From contig NC_067301.1 in the NCBI RefSeq assembly GCF_020740795.1, positions 4,340,001 through 4,404,000 of the forward strand: a stretch of 64,000 nt of DNA, written 5' to 3'. The position numbers and the translations under genes are program-made. Below are positions 20,901 to 33,811 of the stretch, piece by piece. Positions within the stretch are counted from its first letter, which is position 1; every line of letters starts with the position of its first letter. Origin of the DNA: Apus apus. Its lineage: Eukaryota; Chordata; Aves; Apodiformes; Apodidae. Below the pieces are notes generated by a model. The model made no database searches, was not told the DNA's origin, and was given only the letters and a program-made list of their open reading frames with translations.

Positions 20901-23900
20901 CTCTCTGCAGTTCAGCTTCTTGATGAGTTGCTCTGATAGGTGATGTGAGCTGGGGCTACCAAACTGACAGAGGAAATGGAGCCCCTGGATTTTTCTCTCA
21001 GGGAACACGTGTCCGAAGGTTAAGCCTAAAGCCATCGGGTGTCACTGTTGCTCTGTGTAGGCTCAGCTGGCAGTGGATTTGTCTGGCAGTAAAAACTGGA
21101 CTTTGAAAGTAGTATTTTTGGCTATAAACATCTAAGGCATTTACACATAATTTATATATAAAGTGCATGTCCATACAACACCATTTATGTGTGGGTGGAG
21201 TGAGTGGAGGTGTCTCTGTTGTGTTTAAGCTGAATTTTTTTTGCAGTTTCTGTTGCCTATTATAGCATTCTTGTCCCAAACTGGCACGGAAGATGGCCAG
21301 CTACTGCTGAATAGCTGTTCCATTCTGCTCTAGAAGTGTCTGTGGTTCAACAGTGGAGGTGACCTGATTCCTGTATATAATTTGCCTGTGAACATTAAGC
21401 TGTGGGCAAATTTTTACTTTTATGATGTGTGCAACTGTGGTGTAGGAACAACAAAATTATATTCAGTTTAGATTTCTTAAAAGCTTTGGAGCTACTGGGC
21501 TTAAAAGGTACTGTAGGAATTTTTAAATTGTAGTATATGTGTCAGAGCTCATTTAAAGAACAGGTTTGCATTAAAGCAGTTAATCAATAGCATAAGAAAA
21601 CTTTCACTGCCTTAAAATGGAGATGACAGAGAAAAGCCATGTAAATAGCAGAGAAAATGTGTTTTAAAAGACTTCTTTGTAGTCCCTGTCCCTTCTGACT
21701 TCAGGTAGGGAGTAAAAGCTGGCGTAAGAGGAGCTGAGCTTGTACTCGATTTGCAGAGCAGTGTGATGGTCGGTTGGGCTGCATTGGCAGCATGGACCTG
21801 TGCCAGACTTCACCACAATTCATACTGTGTCAGTTTAATAAATGCACTACTTAAATTATGAAATTACAAAAGAAAAAAGAGAATGCACTTATTCAGACTC
21901 TTAATACATTAAAAATAAGGCATTAAAACACTGCCTTTTTTTTTCCCTTCCAGAATCAATAATGAACAGGAAGGGTTGTAGACATTAACAGTCATGGACA
22001 TTCAAACTCTTATACATAAATTATCTTAGAAAAATGCACATAAGACTTGAATAATGTAAATACATTAATGCATTTAATAATTTAAACATTAAAGCACATT
22101 CAGGAATTCGTGGCAGAAGCTGTTCTGAGATAAGGAACGGTCCTGGAAGTTGTGTGTCCCAAGATCGATGGCTGGTTTCTCCTTGAGAAAACTCTCTGGG
22201 GAAGTCAAGCTGTGCAACTAGAGTGACCGCCTGTCCTAAGAAATCCCAGGGCATTAGCCAGGCCTTTTGCTCTTCACCTCCCATTCTCTGTTTTCCACGT
22301 GCATGAACACATACATGCAGAGTATCTCAGGGTCCAGAAAAGTCCAGTGTGCATTTTGCCATTTATTTTTTTTGCATGTGTCCTGCAGTTTGCCTAGAAA
22401 TTAGGTGAAATAGTTTCAGAGAATGAACATGTCTTGGTTCAAGGTAAAATACCAATAGATGCTAAAGAAACTGCCTGCAAGAGGTTCTGTCATACCATGC
22501 AGGGTAGGAGGAAGAGCTGTTCAGGCAGTATCTGAACTCTGATCTAGCAGTTCTCCTGAGAGACAGGAACATGAAGTCTTAAGTACCAACAGTGAAATGG
22601 GAATCCTCTCCTATTAGGGTGTTGAGTGGACTTGTAATTCAGATGCCATCCTAGCTGTTGTTAAGACATTGTCAGTTGGAGAGAGTGAGGCTTGGGGAAA
22701 TAGTGCTCTCTGGGAATGCTCAGCTTTTTCTTGAAGCCCTGAAAATCTTGATGACAAGTTCTTGCCTCTGCTCTTTGGACTGAAGAACCTTCAACATTGT
22801 AGCAGCACTTAAGGGGCACACCAAGGTCCCCCCCATGCACAACATTGTCCTGAGGATTTTGAGCTGTGTCATGTTTGAAAGGTGGTGTGTTAGCTTCTCA
22901 TGCTGTTTCCCCTTGGTTCATAGAGTTGCTTTCTTTGGCTCTTCTTAGGTGCTTAGCAGGTCATTTGCACCCTACAGCCCCACTCAAGAAGTGGTATAAG
23001 GTATCCTGCTTAGGCCTAGATACTGCTGGAACTAATGATGGAAATAATAAAAAAGAGCTTAGTCTGATCCCAAAGGGAGAAGAGTTGGGTTGGTTAATTA
23101 AAGGAGCCTGGCATAGGGCACCCAGTAATTATAGGTGCAAGAAGTCTGAATTTGAAGAGGACTGTGCAGCTGGAGAAGGATAGGGAGGCACCCAGAACTC
23201 TTCAGACTGTGGGCAAGAATGCAGCAAAACCAGATCTGGAAATCAGACTCTGGCAGAATTCCTTGGTGAATTCTTATTTATTCAATTTTTTAATGAGGAC
23301 GTGAATCTCTCCTAATGCATTTATGTTTTTGCATGCACATGCGTATATACAATTCCAGTTACACCCTATGGCTGGGAGGGTGATTTTATTAAAGACCAGA
23401 AGATTGAGAGACAGATGTTTTAAGAGAGACAGGCCTTGCCCTATAGTAGTTTGGAATAATTAGTGCTGACTGCTGCATTAGTTGTATTATCGATGCTGCT
23501 GGGTCTTTATCTCAAGCATCATCTCAACACCCATGACTCTATCACTGTAGGGCAGAGCTTTTGAAGGCAAAGGGGCTGAGGCCACCAGGACCTGCTGAGA
23601 AATTGCTCCTAAACTCTTTAGTAGGTGTGGGGTGGGGAACAATGTTATGTCATCACTTTGTCTCTTTATAGTGAAGTTCCTCAAACTTAGGTTATAACCT
23701 CCAAAGGGATGCAAAAGGCTTCAAAGGAAGTAAAAAAGACACTAGCCAGTAAAGAGCCTTCTACTTGTAATTGCTATTAGGAGTTCTGTTTCTTCTAGTT
23801 TGAAGAGTTAGCATTAATTTCAGTAACTCTCATTTTCCTGAAGGAACTTGCTGCCATCTCAGTCAAGGAATGTGGGATGAGCCACCACAATAAGTGAGTA

Positions 23901-26900
23901 AAGACGGTAGTCAAGAAGCAGTGCTTCAGCAAATTTTATTTTCCAGGGACATACTCTGCAAATGTTCCCTGAAATGGATCTACTAACTTTACCTAATTAA
24001 AGATAAAGACGCTTATTTTGTCCCCAGTGGATTTCTCAGTAGGCCCCATCTGGGGAAGGTAGGACTGTCTGTGCAAAAATGTATTGTTTGTTTTAGTGCT
24101 CGGGACTAAATAATGAGGTGAGGAAACTGTAGCTGTTATTCTACCCATACAGGTGCCATGCTGTATGCTGGTAGGTGGATCACACTAGAAAGTTAACCGC
24201 TGGTTCTAAGGAATTCTAGCTCAAAAGATGAAAAGCACCAGTTTTGTCAAACTATAGGAGAAGATGGTCTGCAGAAGAAAGCTTTGAGAATTTGACTTGT
24301 GTACTGACTACATATATGTGATCCTTGGCTGTCGTAAGTGTAGAATAAACAAATGTTAACTTGAGACACCATTATTTTTAATTTTGCAAAGGGCTATTGG
24401 GAATTCTCATGGTCACTTTTTCCAGTTCAGGTGACTTTTTAGTGTCTCATCACCTGTTTAAAACCAGAGCTTAATGCTCTCAATTTTCCCATCTCAAGCA
24501 GGTGGTACCCCTGTGCACATGGAATAAATTTTGAGCCTCCCACACCTGAAAGGGAGAAGCATCGCTGGTGGTAGGAAAGGGGTGTGTCTGTTGCATGTGG
24601 GAAGCTCCTGCAGGGGATTTTCATAATCCAGGGCCTGTAAAGAGAGGACTTGAGTGATGGGATGCTCTGGACATGGCCTGCAGGGAAAACAGAAGAGTGG
24701 GTGGAGATCTCCCTAGGCTCTAATGGCTTAACGGCCACATGTAGCTGGATTTTAGAGGCATAAGCATTTATAGTAGATTCTGTTGCTATATCACAGCCTG
24801 TTTTCTGCTTTGTCTCCATGGGGGTATTCTATGCTTTATCCCATTTCACAGCCTGAACTTTTTCCCCTACTTAGAGGATTACATGGGGCAGAGATGTAAG
24901 AAGAAAAGGAATCTTGCCACTACTCCACCTCTTTGTAACTCCATGTATTATCTATCAGTCTGCTCTTACAAGGGCTAGGCTTTCTGCCTTCCAAAACCCT
25001 GCTCTGAAATTGCTGATTCAAGCAGGTAGCAACTTTAGAACTCCTTGCAGAACAAATGCTTCTTGCGTGGTCTCCTGACACTAGGATTTCCTCTCTGATT
25101 TATCATGCTCAGGTCTGCTAATGTCTGTTGACTAAGCTGGACATGGTGTGATGGTGTGAAGGTCATTTTATATATGCCATATACATTTCCAGAGACATGG
25201 TGGAAAGGTAGGACATCTGAAGCAGCATATCCTGCTGGGAAAAGGAGGAAGAAAAGGAAAGTCTGGCTCTTCTTTTCACAGCATCTTGTGGTGGGTTGAA
25301 GGTTTTGACAGCCTAATTCAGCATTTAGAGAAAGAACCAAGCAGAAGATTCCCCCTCACCCACTCCTTGCAGCCCAGCTGTGACAAACTGACAGATAATT
25401 AACAAATCAAGACCTCCTATTAGCCTTGTCCCTGATGCATTAAAGCAGCTCCTATGTTCATGTGTCCTTTAGCAAATGCCTGTACGTTATGGCTACAGGC
25501 TGAGGTAGGTAGATCACTTTAGAAAGGCAAAGGATTCTGTAAGATGTCAATGCAGAAATCTTTCCAGGAATGGAAGAAGTTGTCTCTAGAAGAAAATGGT
25601 GGACAGAAGGTGGGACAGCTGTGCTATGCTAAGACTGAATGGAAGCTACTCTAATGGTACAGTGTGTGTATGGAGTGTCTTCTGGGAATATAGGACTGTG
25701 AAGGGAGGTATGGAATTATTGAGTCCCTCCTGTTTTTAAATAACAAATTACATAAGTTGAAGCAGCAATTGATAGTGCAGGTTTTTTGACTGGAACTAAG
25801 CAAGCCTGTAAAAATTAGATGCCAGGAAATGTGGTTTGTGGTAGAAACAGACCTTAATATTAAATTGTGGGTAGTGCATTGGTGCCCTTTCCTTTCTGTC
25901 CTCAAGTTGTTAAAATGACATTGGTTAGCCCCAGTAAGTCTCCTCTTCGCTTTAGCTCCACTCATTTGGAGAAGAATGAGGAAGAGTCCCAATATCCTTC
26001 TAGTTCAAGATAGTAAATAGGCACAAGCCATTGGTTCAGCTTAACACATGTTAAAGGAGAGAGAGATATCTAATTGCATCAAAGCCACTCTTAAGTTCAT
26101 GTATGTGGAGCCCATCAAGCTGAAAGCATCCAGACAGCATCTGCTGTTATCAAATCACTCTTGAGTCGAGCTAATTAAAATAGAGCTTCATTTTTCTGAA
26201 CCATTGTTTGGCAGGAATTTGAAACAGGTCTAACCCAATTTCTGTGTGTTTATGAGCCTTTATTATATCAAAAGTACTTTTCTGTAAATGTACAGGGCAG
26301 TGTTAAATGAATTGATCCACACTGTATCACTGTAGATGCACTATGGACTTCCTAATGATTTCTCTTCTAGTTTTTTCCAGATATACCCCAGAAAGCTTGC
26401 TTTGTCCCTTATTGTGTCATCTGCTTTCTCTTTTTTCCCTTCTGTCTCACTCTCAAGAAAGTAAATGTCCTTGTATTTCTTTCTTTCATATCCTCCTCCT
26501 CCACTCTATTGGGATTTTTTTATTATTAAAACATTTGCACATTTGCTGCCACATGCAAATGCAGAATAAGAAACCAGGACTCTTTATACTCCAGACAGGA
26601 GCAGGAGGTCTCCCAAACCCATTCCTACGCAGTACTCATCCCTGTTGATCACGGGGGATGGAGAGAAAGCAAGTCTAGACATTGCTGTGCTGAATCTGTT
26701 TGATATAGGGTTTTTGTCCTAAATTTTTTATTTTAACATTTTACGTAACAGTGGCAAATTCTGGGTATCACATTCCTCTTTATAGTTTGCTACATACCAA
26801 GCACAAAAAAATTAAAGAGACACAGAAATTTCTCCCAAAGACAGGTTGTAGTCTTTGGCATCTGAAAGCTAATTCATGAATTTTCTCTGCAGAAAGACAC

Positions 26901-28016
26901 TGTCACACATTGAGCTAGTCAGTTCAGAACATATGATTGTGAGTAGTAGCCCAGTGCTGCTGCAGAAACAGCACGGTTAGGAAATAACTTTTCTTCTGGT
27001 ACCCAGTACAGTCCGAGTTCATATTATAGTCTTAATAAATTTACTTCTGAGCAGTGGATTCATATGACAAAACCAAAACCAAACCAAACAAAAAAAGGTT
27101 AAGAATTAGCACTAGGTACAAATCCTGACAGTGATCGGTCATGAAATCTTCTCCCTCGAAAGGTCATTAAAGACATCTGGAATTTTTTCACTTCTTTTTA
27201 ACTTGCTTAATTCACCTTGGAATGGAATTTAAGTGCATTTTATTTTGGATTTAATGCAGTCTATTCTGAATGTGTATATTCAACTCCTCTGTGTAAAGCT
27301 TAAGAGCAGCATGCATAAATTGATATCAGAAGCCAGGGTAGCATTTTACCATAAGCAGACCAATGGGTAAGGTTCTATTAGATGTTCCCAAACTTAGGAA
27401 GTGTCATTGTCTCCTGTTGTGTGGTTTTAGAGAGATGAAGTAAATTTTTACTCAGAAGTTTGGTCTTCTGGTCATTGACAGTGACTCTCTCTGGGTTCCT
27501 ATTTAATAAATTTAAGTGAATTTGATGCTGACGAAAAGCAGCAGAGTCCCAGTATTCAGAAAGATAGAGCACGGGTGTTGTACTGTGGGCTTTTTCTGTA
27601 ACCCTTGTAAGCAGAACTCATCTGAGGGCCTGACAGTGCTAGGGGGTTGACTAGTCTCATTATTTATTCAGTTCCTATCTTCTTTTCTGAGACAGTCAAG
27701 GTGTACAGTGAGTACTTGTCTTTCTAGCAACTGTCTGATCAATATGGTCACTTTCCCAGCCAAGGGACATGAGACAATGTCTTTGAGAGAGGAATTTCTG
27801 GTAGAGCACAGCAATAGAGGTAAATCCAGATACTCTTACATTGAAAAGCAGTTCAAACAACATATCTCCTCGAGTCATGGTGAGCACAGAATGAATGTGT
27901 CCATTCTAAGAATCTCTTCATAGGCTTCTCAGCATTTCCACAGATTCTTGCTGTGGTTGCTACTGCGGAAGGAAGTTTGATATTCTAGCAAGAAATACTC
28001 TCTCCTTTTTTGTATT

Positions 28017-28032
28017 ACAACAACAACAACAA
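28017..28032. repeat. Short (ACA)n microsatellite
   Basis: About five perfect ACA units in otherwise unique intron sequence. Confidence 0.75.
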
Positions 28033-30199
28033 AGTCAAGCATTTGGTCTAAGGATCCAAAAGCCCAGGAAATGCATCTCTGGGGCTCCTCGTCAATTTGG
28101 AACCTAATGAAATATAGAAAATACTCAATAAAAGCACCTTTATTACTTTAAATGTTTAAATGTGGAGTTTTTAGCCATCAGGTTAATGTTTTTGTATCAT
28201 TTTTTTATTTGATTGTGAGCACTTTTCCAGGTATCTCTGCCACTTGAGCACTAATTGGATTTCCACAGATAAACTGTGCTAGCTGCAGCCCTTACATCAC
28301 TGTGTTTTTACTTCATCATTATTTTATTTGTTTTTACTGTAAAGGTTAATAAATCTTGGTATGTTTAGAGCATGAAACGAGGCAGGCAGGCAAAGAACTA
28401 CAATATGGAGGGGTGAAGTTTTACATGCTGCTTTCTCAGGTCTTAGGGGTGAAAGGAGAAACAGTGTGCCCTTTGTGGTATTGCTAATGGGCTGCTGGGT
28501 ATGTTAGTCAGCCAAGTAGCGATCCATAATCCTTAAGATAAAAAGCGTTGATCTCTCCACTAGTTCTCAGACAGAGCTGTAAGGCATTTGAATTGGGTTA
28601 CCATTGATTTAAGGAGGGGAGAAGACCGAGTAGCATGGGTCTGCTTAAAAAGTGATATGTGGGATTTATTTAACTTTATTTAATTTTTTAAAGAAAATTG
28701 GAAGCTTTTCAGTGCAAGTGCACCTGAGTTCTCTCTCAGTTCTCAAGGAAGTTAATGTAGAACTTGCCAGTATTTTAGGGAGGAACTAATGGAATGGAAG
28801 GTAGTCAAAATTTAGGCTGCAAATAAATTTCAATAAGAATTTATCAAGGTCCCAGATGTTTGCTATCTAACCTACTTGTTCAGAAAAGTGTGTATTTTTT
28901 ACCATTTTCATGGTTTCCTGGGAAGCTGAGCTTGACTTCCTACCACAGCAGAGATAACCCTTATTTTCCAGCCGAGAAGGCAGCATGGAAGCTCTTTTTG
29001 GCTTAGCAGGATTGAAATTAGTGCATTTCAAACATTTACCCTCAATTTTGTACTACGTGACTTAATAGAAATTGATTGAACAGCCTGTACTGGAGACAAA
29101 GCATCGTTAAAGACTGACTCTACTTTCTTCTGTTACAAAGATAGAAAAATGTCTTGTAGCTCCTATGGATCAGGTGCAGAGTCATGAAAAAACTGCAACA
29201 TTACAGACTCAAGCTTTCTGTTGTGCCAGTTCTTTGCAGCAACAATGGCGATTCTGACATTGGAGTTAACTCCAATGGTGGTGTGGTGTGGACCCAGATT
29301 TCAGAGATTGTTGTAGCTTTCTGCAGCATTTGTCAAGGAAACGCTGCTTTCCTTTTTTTTTTCCCCTGAATGAGTAATTGTTTATTAATTTTTCAGCATG
29401 TAAAGGGTATAATTATAATAGTCCCTGACATGTGCTGGCTCTGCCAAGGTTTAAGGAAGACAAAAAGTGGTAGAAGTGCCATTTTGAACCTTATCTGATT
29501 GTTGTAGGCCTTCCTGGTTTAGACCCAAATTTGTGTATAGAAACTAGGCAAGAGACCCTGGCTTGAATATAATTTTCTGTAGAACTAATTCTCTTGGACA
29601 TTTAGTTTAGTTTAGTATGGCAGGATCTTACTCGAGGACTCAATGATTAGTACATGTGATTATTTGGTACATACAGGGCTGTATTCATTGAGCAGCGTCA
29701 TGGCACCTATATGCTTTGTTTCTCTAAATACTGAGCATAACATCCATGAAAAATTCCAAACTAACCCCATGGGAAAATGAGCTGGACCCATTGTTCACAG
29801 AATATTTATAGCATGGACAGCTACAGTGGAAATGTTCTTCATGTTTGCCCTTACATTGTGTTTCACTCCTGTTGTAGAACAAGCCTCCTAAGACCTGACA
29901 GGGAAACTTAGCTGCTTTTGAGGCTGTCATGCAAATTCCTACATATGAAGGAGAAATTATATGATATTAGCTTCTTTCTGTTGAGAACTGGACAAAGACA
30001 AGGGACACAGCTGCTTTCGAATCTATAAAATTATTCCACTTGCAATCCCCATAGACAAGGCAGCTCTGGCCAATCAGGTTTCTTGCCCCTTACTTAGTTT
30101 TTCCCTTAATGGGGCAATTAACAGCAGGAACAAAGTGCATGGTCTGCTCAGTCTTTATTATTATTTGTGTTGTAATAAATGTCTAGGAGGCCAGTTGCA

Positions 30200-30275
30200 G
30201 ACCAGCACCAGGCACTGTGCAAATACAGAGTAAAAGGACGATTCTTGTCCCAAAGAGCTCTAGGTAAAATACTAA
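30200..30275. repeat. Old amniote SINE-like relic
   Basis: CACCAGGCACTGTGCAAATA, then CAGAGTAAAAGGACGATTCT, then TGTCCCAAAGAGCTCTAGG closely follows the amniote repeat pattern of GGCGCTGTACAAACACAGAA with CCCAAAGAGCTTACAATCTA. The match is clear but the family assignment is from memory. Confidence 0.6.
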
Positions 30276-32538
30276 ATTTACATAAAGGTCTTCCAGTGTT
30301 TTAAGTCCTTCTCCTTTTGCTGTTACTTCCCAGCTGTTGTGGTTTGCATGATTTATTGCACACCTGTCACAATTTCCAGCTTCTTTAATGTTTCCGACTT
30401 GAAACCTTTTGTTTGTTAGACTCTGTTGATTCAAGTAGTTTCCTCTGATATCTCCTTGCTCATTCTGTCATTCAGATCTTCCATGTAGTAATGCCATCAT
30501 AGCCCCCTGACTTCATCTCTAGTTGTTTGGGTTTTTTGTTGCTGCAAGTAAGACACTTGGTTTCTAATCTACATATTCCATGGATTAAGAATTCTATTAA
30601 ATGGAGTTCTTGAAACAGCAGGTTCAGGAAATAATAGTTTGCTGATTTTTCCTGTCCATTTGAGTAATTTCGGTCTAAAACATCTTTATAATATCTTCCA
30701 CAGATAGGTTCTATTTTCAGTCCTCTGGCACTAAATCTAAAACCTTGTATTACTAATTATTTTCTAGTCTCTTGACTGTGGAATTACAAGGATCTAACTA
30801 AGTCTGAACATCTTGAGATCTGGTGCATCTCTTTGATTGCTTTAGCCTTCTGCAGTCTGCCATTCAATAGCAATTTGAAGTACTCGGGCACAATCGTTAG
30901 ATGTGACACAACTTCCAGTCCTTACATCATCTCCTAGCTTCCTAGCATGTGAATGGACCTCCAGCAGTCTTTGTCTGTCCAGTAGATAAAAGAATGAAAA
31001 TGTAATCAATTACAGCTTCATTGGTTTTTACATTCTGCACATGAGAAGATAATAGCGTAAAAGAGATTTCTTGCGAAAGCTGTTATATTCAAACTCTTTA
31101 GTAATGGCAGTGTGGAGAGAGGAGTGAAAAAGCTAAGAGCTGGAGATGCTGTGATCCACTCCTCTGAAAATTGTGTCAGGAATTTTTTTTTCAGTTGTTG
31201 GAGCCATGGCGTGATCTTAGTTCTGCTGTAGTGAGCATCTTGGACCCTGAGTCATTACATTCCTTTGGAGTGATTGAGCTCAACAGCTTGACACTTGCAT
31301 TAATTTTACAGTGCAGAGCCTCAGTGATCCCTAAACTTTCCTTCTGTAAGAAGGGAGATGCTAGATTATAGATTGGGTACTGTCTTGAAAAGTTAGAAAA
31401 ATCAGATTCTCTTTAATCAGTTTTCACCTTCTCTCTGGCATCTTTCTTGGGTCCTGTTGAATGGGATTGTTAACCTTGTCATGGCGCACTGGCTTCACCC
31501 ACGCATGGAAGTTAGATCCCTTATGTTCTTGCACAAGACGCTGACCTTCTCGTCCATATATTATCCACAGTGATCCAGTACATTCAGCGCTGAGGTTATT
31601 GCTGGTTTTATGTAAACAGAACTTCAAATAATTTGCTGCCAGTTGGATTGCAAGAATTATTCCCTCCCCCTTCGTTCATCTTGCTGCAATGCCTTCTTTG
31701 GTGGTACTGGTGACTGTAGGAAGCGTGCAGCTTAAGCTTAAGCAGAAATACAAAAAGGAGATTTTTAAAGTTTAATTTTCATCTGGAAGCAAGATTTCAA
31801 TAAAAAGTTAAAATGTTTGAACTTCAGAAAAAAGGTTCATGCTACTCACTGGTTAAAATTTATGGTGGTTGCTTTATCAGTTTAATACATTTAGCTTGCT
31901 CCTGTGCTCATATTTGTTCTAAGATGTTTTTCCAGCATTTATCACTTCCCTGTAACAGTTTGTATTGTGTTAAACCTGATGTTATGAAGTCTCATTTGGA
32001 GGTGTATTTCTTTCTGAAATAAAAAAACCACATAGCTCATTTTCTCTGTATATAAAAATAGTTATTGTACACTTCTTTTAAAGCATGTGTAAAACTTTCT
32101 TGTTGTCTTTAGTTTTATGAATGTATTACTTGAGTATTATTCCTCTTAAAAAGATAGAAATTTTGTCAAGCTATCCACTATGTTTTAAGTCGAATCAGAT
32201 AAAACTGAAGATGGCAGAGATATTTCACTTTGAAAGGTGACTACTACACACAGATGAAGTTGCTACTTTTCATAAGGGCTTTTACTCCATATATCAATGT
32301 GTTTTAAGAGAGACTTGGGTCAATAATACCATGCTTTAGAATTCCCTAAATACATATTTACACAATAGACCTTAAAATATATTAGTCTATCACGTCAGCT
32401 CCTGTACACTTCTATCAGGGATGTTTTATGTCCTTAACATATGATACAATAAAACTTTATTTTATATAGCATTTTTCATACAAATTGTATCCTAGAATTT
32501 ATTGTGGGGTTAAATAAGACTTTCACAAGGTTAAAATT

Positions 32539-32558
32539 AAAAAAAAAAAAAAAAAAAA
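32539..32558. repeat. 20-nt A homopolymer
   Basis: Twenty A in a row follow AATT-rich sequence. It could be the tail of an old plus-strand retroposed sequence, but I found neither a recognisable source nor flanking target-site duplications. Confidence 0.8.
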
Positions 32559-33435
32559 GCTGAAGGGTGCAGTAAAATTAAGGGCTTTGCATAGAAAATA
32601 TTTATTTGACTGAACAATGAGAATCTGAATGGAGGGGCCACTGAGCTAGGAGAGACTCTAAGTCTGATTTGAGCTGCAGGTCAGGATCCCTGGAAATGGT
32701 AAGGTTATGTGAGGAAAGACTGGTTCTGTGTGAATGAAGGAGTTGGAAAGGTCAGGAACTCATGAACAGCTGGAGGAAGTGTGGAGTGGCTGCTGGAACA
32801 AAGAGCTTGAGAACAGGGACTATTTGGAGCCACTTCTTTGTAGTGAGAATAGTAGAAGAGCTGAGGGGAAAGTATGTTGAAGGGAAAGCCAGCATCTGAG
32901 CACACGCCTCCAGAGCTGAGCTGGTGGGTGAGGCTGATGGGGATGGGACAGCCGTGAGCAGAGAGGGCTGTTCAGCCCCTTCATGTCTGCTCCTTCCAGC
33001 GTGTGCGGGGAGTGGCAGGGGTCCTGGCTCCGTGGAGGTGTCCCTGCAACTAAGTAGGCACAACAAGATGACATGAAGACAGCTCAGCTTGGCTTTTTTT
33101 CTGGCTTTTGTAATTTATTTTTTTTTTGGTCACCCTATTAATGTAAATTAAGTAAGGCTTTTTTGTATGTGATAATTATAGATAAATGTATTTAAAGTAG
33201 ATCTGGATTTTGTAGTCCTCGGGAAAAAGAGGAAGAGTAATTTTTTCCCCCCATCCCTGTCATGTGTTCATTTTAATGAGCAATTTTAAAAAATTGAAAA
33301 TAAAAGAGGAAAATGAATAGGTGTTGAACCAGCCTGTGATATGTAAATGCCAACTAGTAATTACCTAAAACCTCAATTTTCTTTCTGTTTCATCTTGCAA
33401 AACATTTCATTTCCACTGAGTGAAAACACTTAATT

Positions 33436-33590
33436 TGGGCTGTGCCGGCGGGTGAAGCCTCCTCTGCGCGGGGCTGCCGCCGGCCTCGGCTAGGGGGAGC
33501 GCGGGCTCCGCGCCGGGGGCTCCGCGGCCCCGGGTGATCCCTGCGGCTGCCGCGGTGCTGCTGCTTCTCGGGGTGCTGGAGAGAAATCCA
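33436..33590. promoter_or_regulatory. Isolated CpG-dense patch inside intron 2
   Basis: About 150 bp contain roughly 19 CpG, including several CGCG, with abrupt edges against AT-rich sequence on both sides. It is about 31 kb from the PEX14 promoter and 5 kb before exon 3. It may be an orphan CpG island (alternative or non-coding promoter) or an inserted fragment. Minus-strand open frames through it (33390-33641) are low-complexity Pro/Arg/Ala and match no family I know. Confidence 0.6.
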
Positions 33591-33796
33591 CCTGCCCCCA
33601 GCCCAGCTCTGCGTGTGCCTACAGTAACCTTCATCTTTCAAGTGTCAGTGAAAACTGGGCGATAGATACACGATTAGAATGTGTTTTCTTACCCTTCGCT
33701 GTAATGTTGATGATTTTGAGTTACATTTAATTCATAGAACTCTCAGTTGTCTTCAGTTTCCAAGCACCTGGAATTTTTCTTTTTAGCTTTTCATAC

Positions 33797-33811
33797 TTTT
33801 TTTTTTTTTTT
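33797..33811. repeat. 15-nt T homopolymer in T-rich tract
   Basis: A run of 15 T sits inside a T-rich stretch of about 230 bp (33765-33995) just downstream of the CpG-dense patch. Confidence 0.75.

Noticed and set aside
21925..21965. Strong polypyrimidine tract with CCTTCCAG that mimics an exon acceptor
   Set aside because: No good downstream donor with an open frame joining the phase 0 PEX14 reading frame, and PEX14 has no exon there in the known structure.
24439..24819. 126-codon minus-strand frame
   Set aside because: Unrecognised, isolated, and of chance length.
33390..33641. Minus-strand open frame through the orphan CpG patch as a gene
   Set aside because: Low-complexity product with alternative frames also open. 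Explained by GC content.
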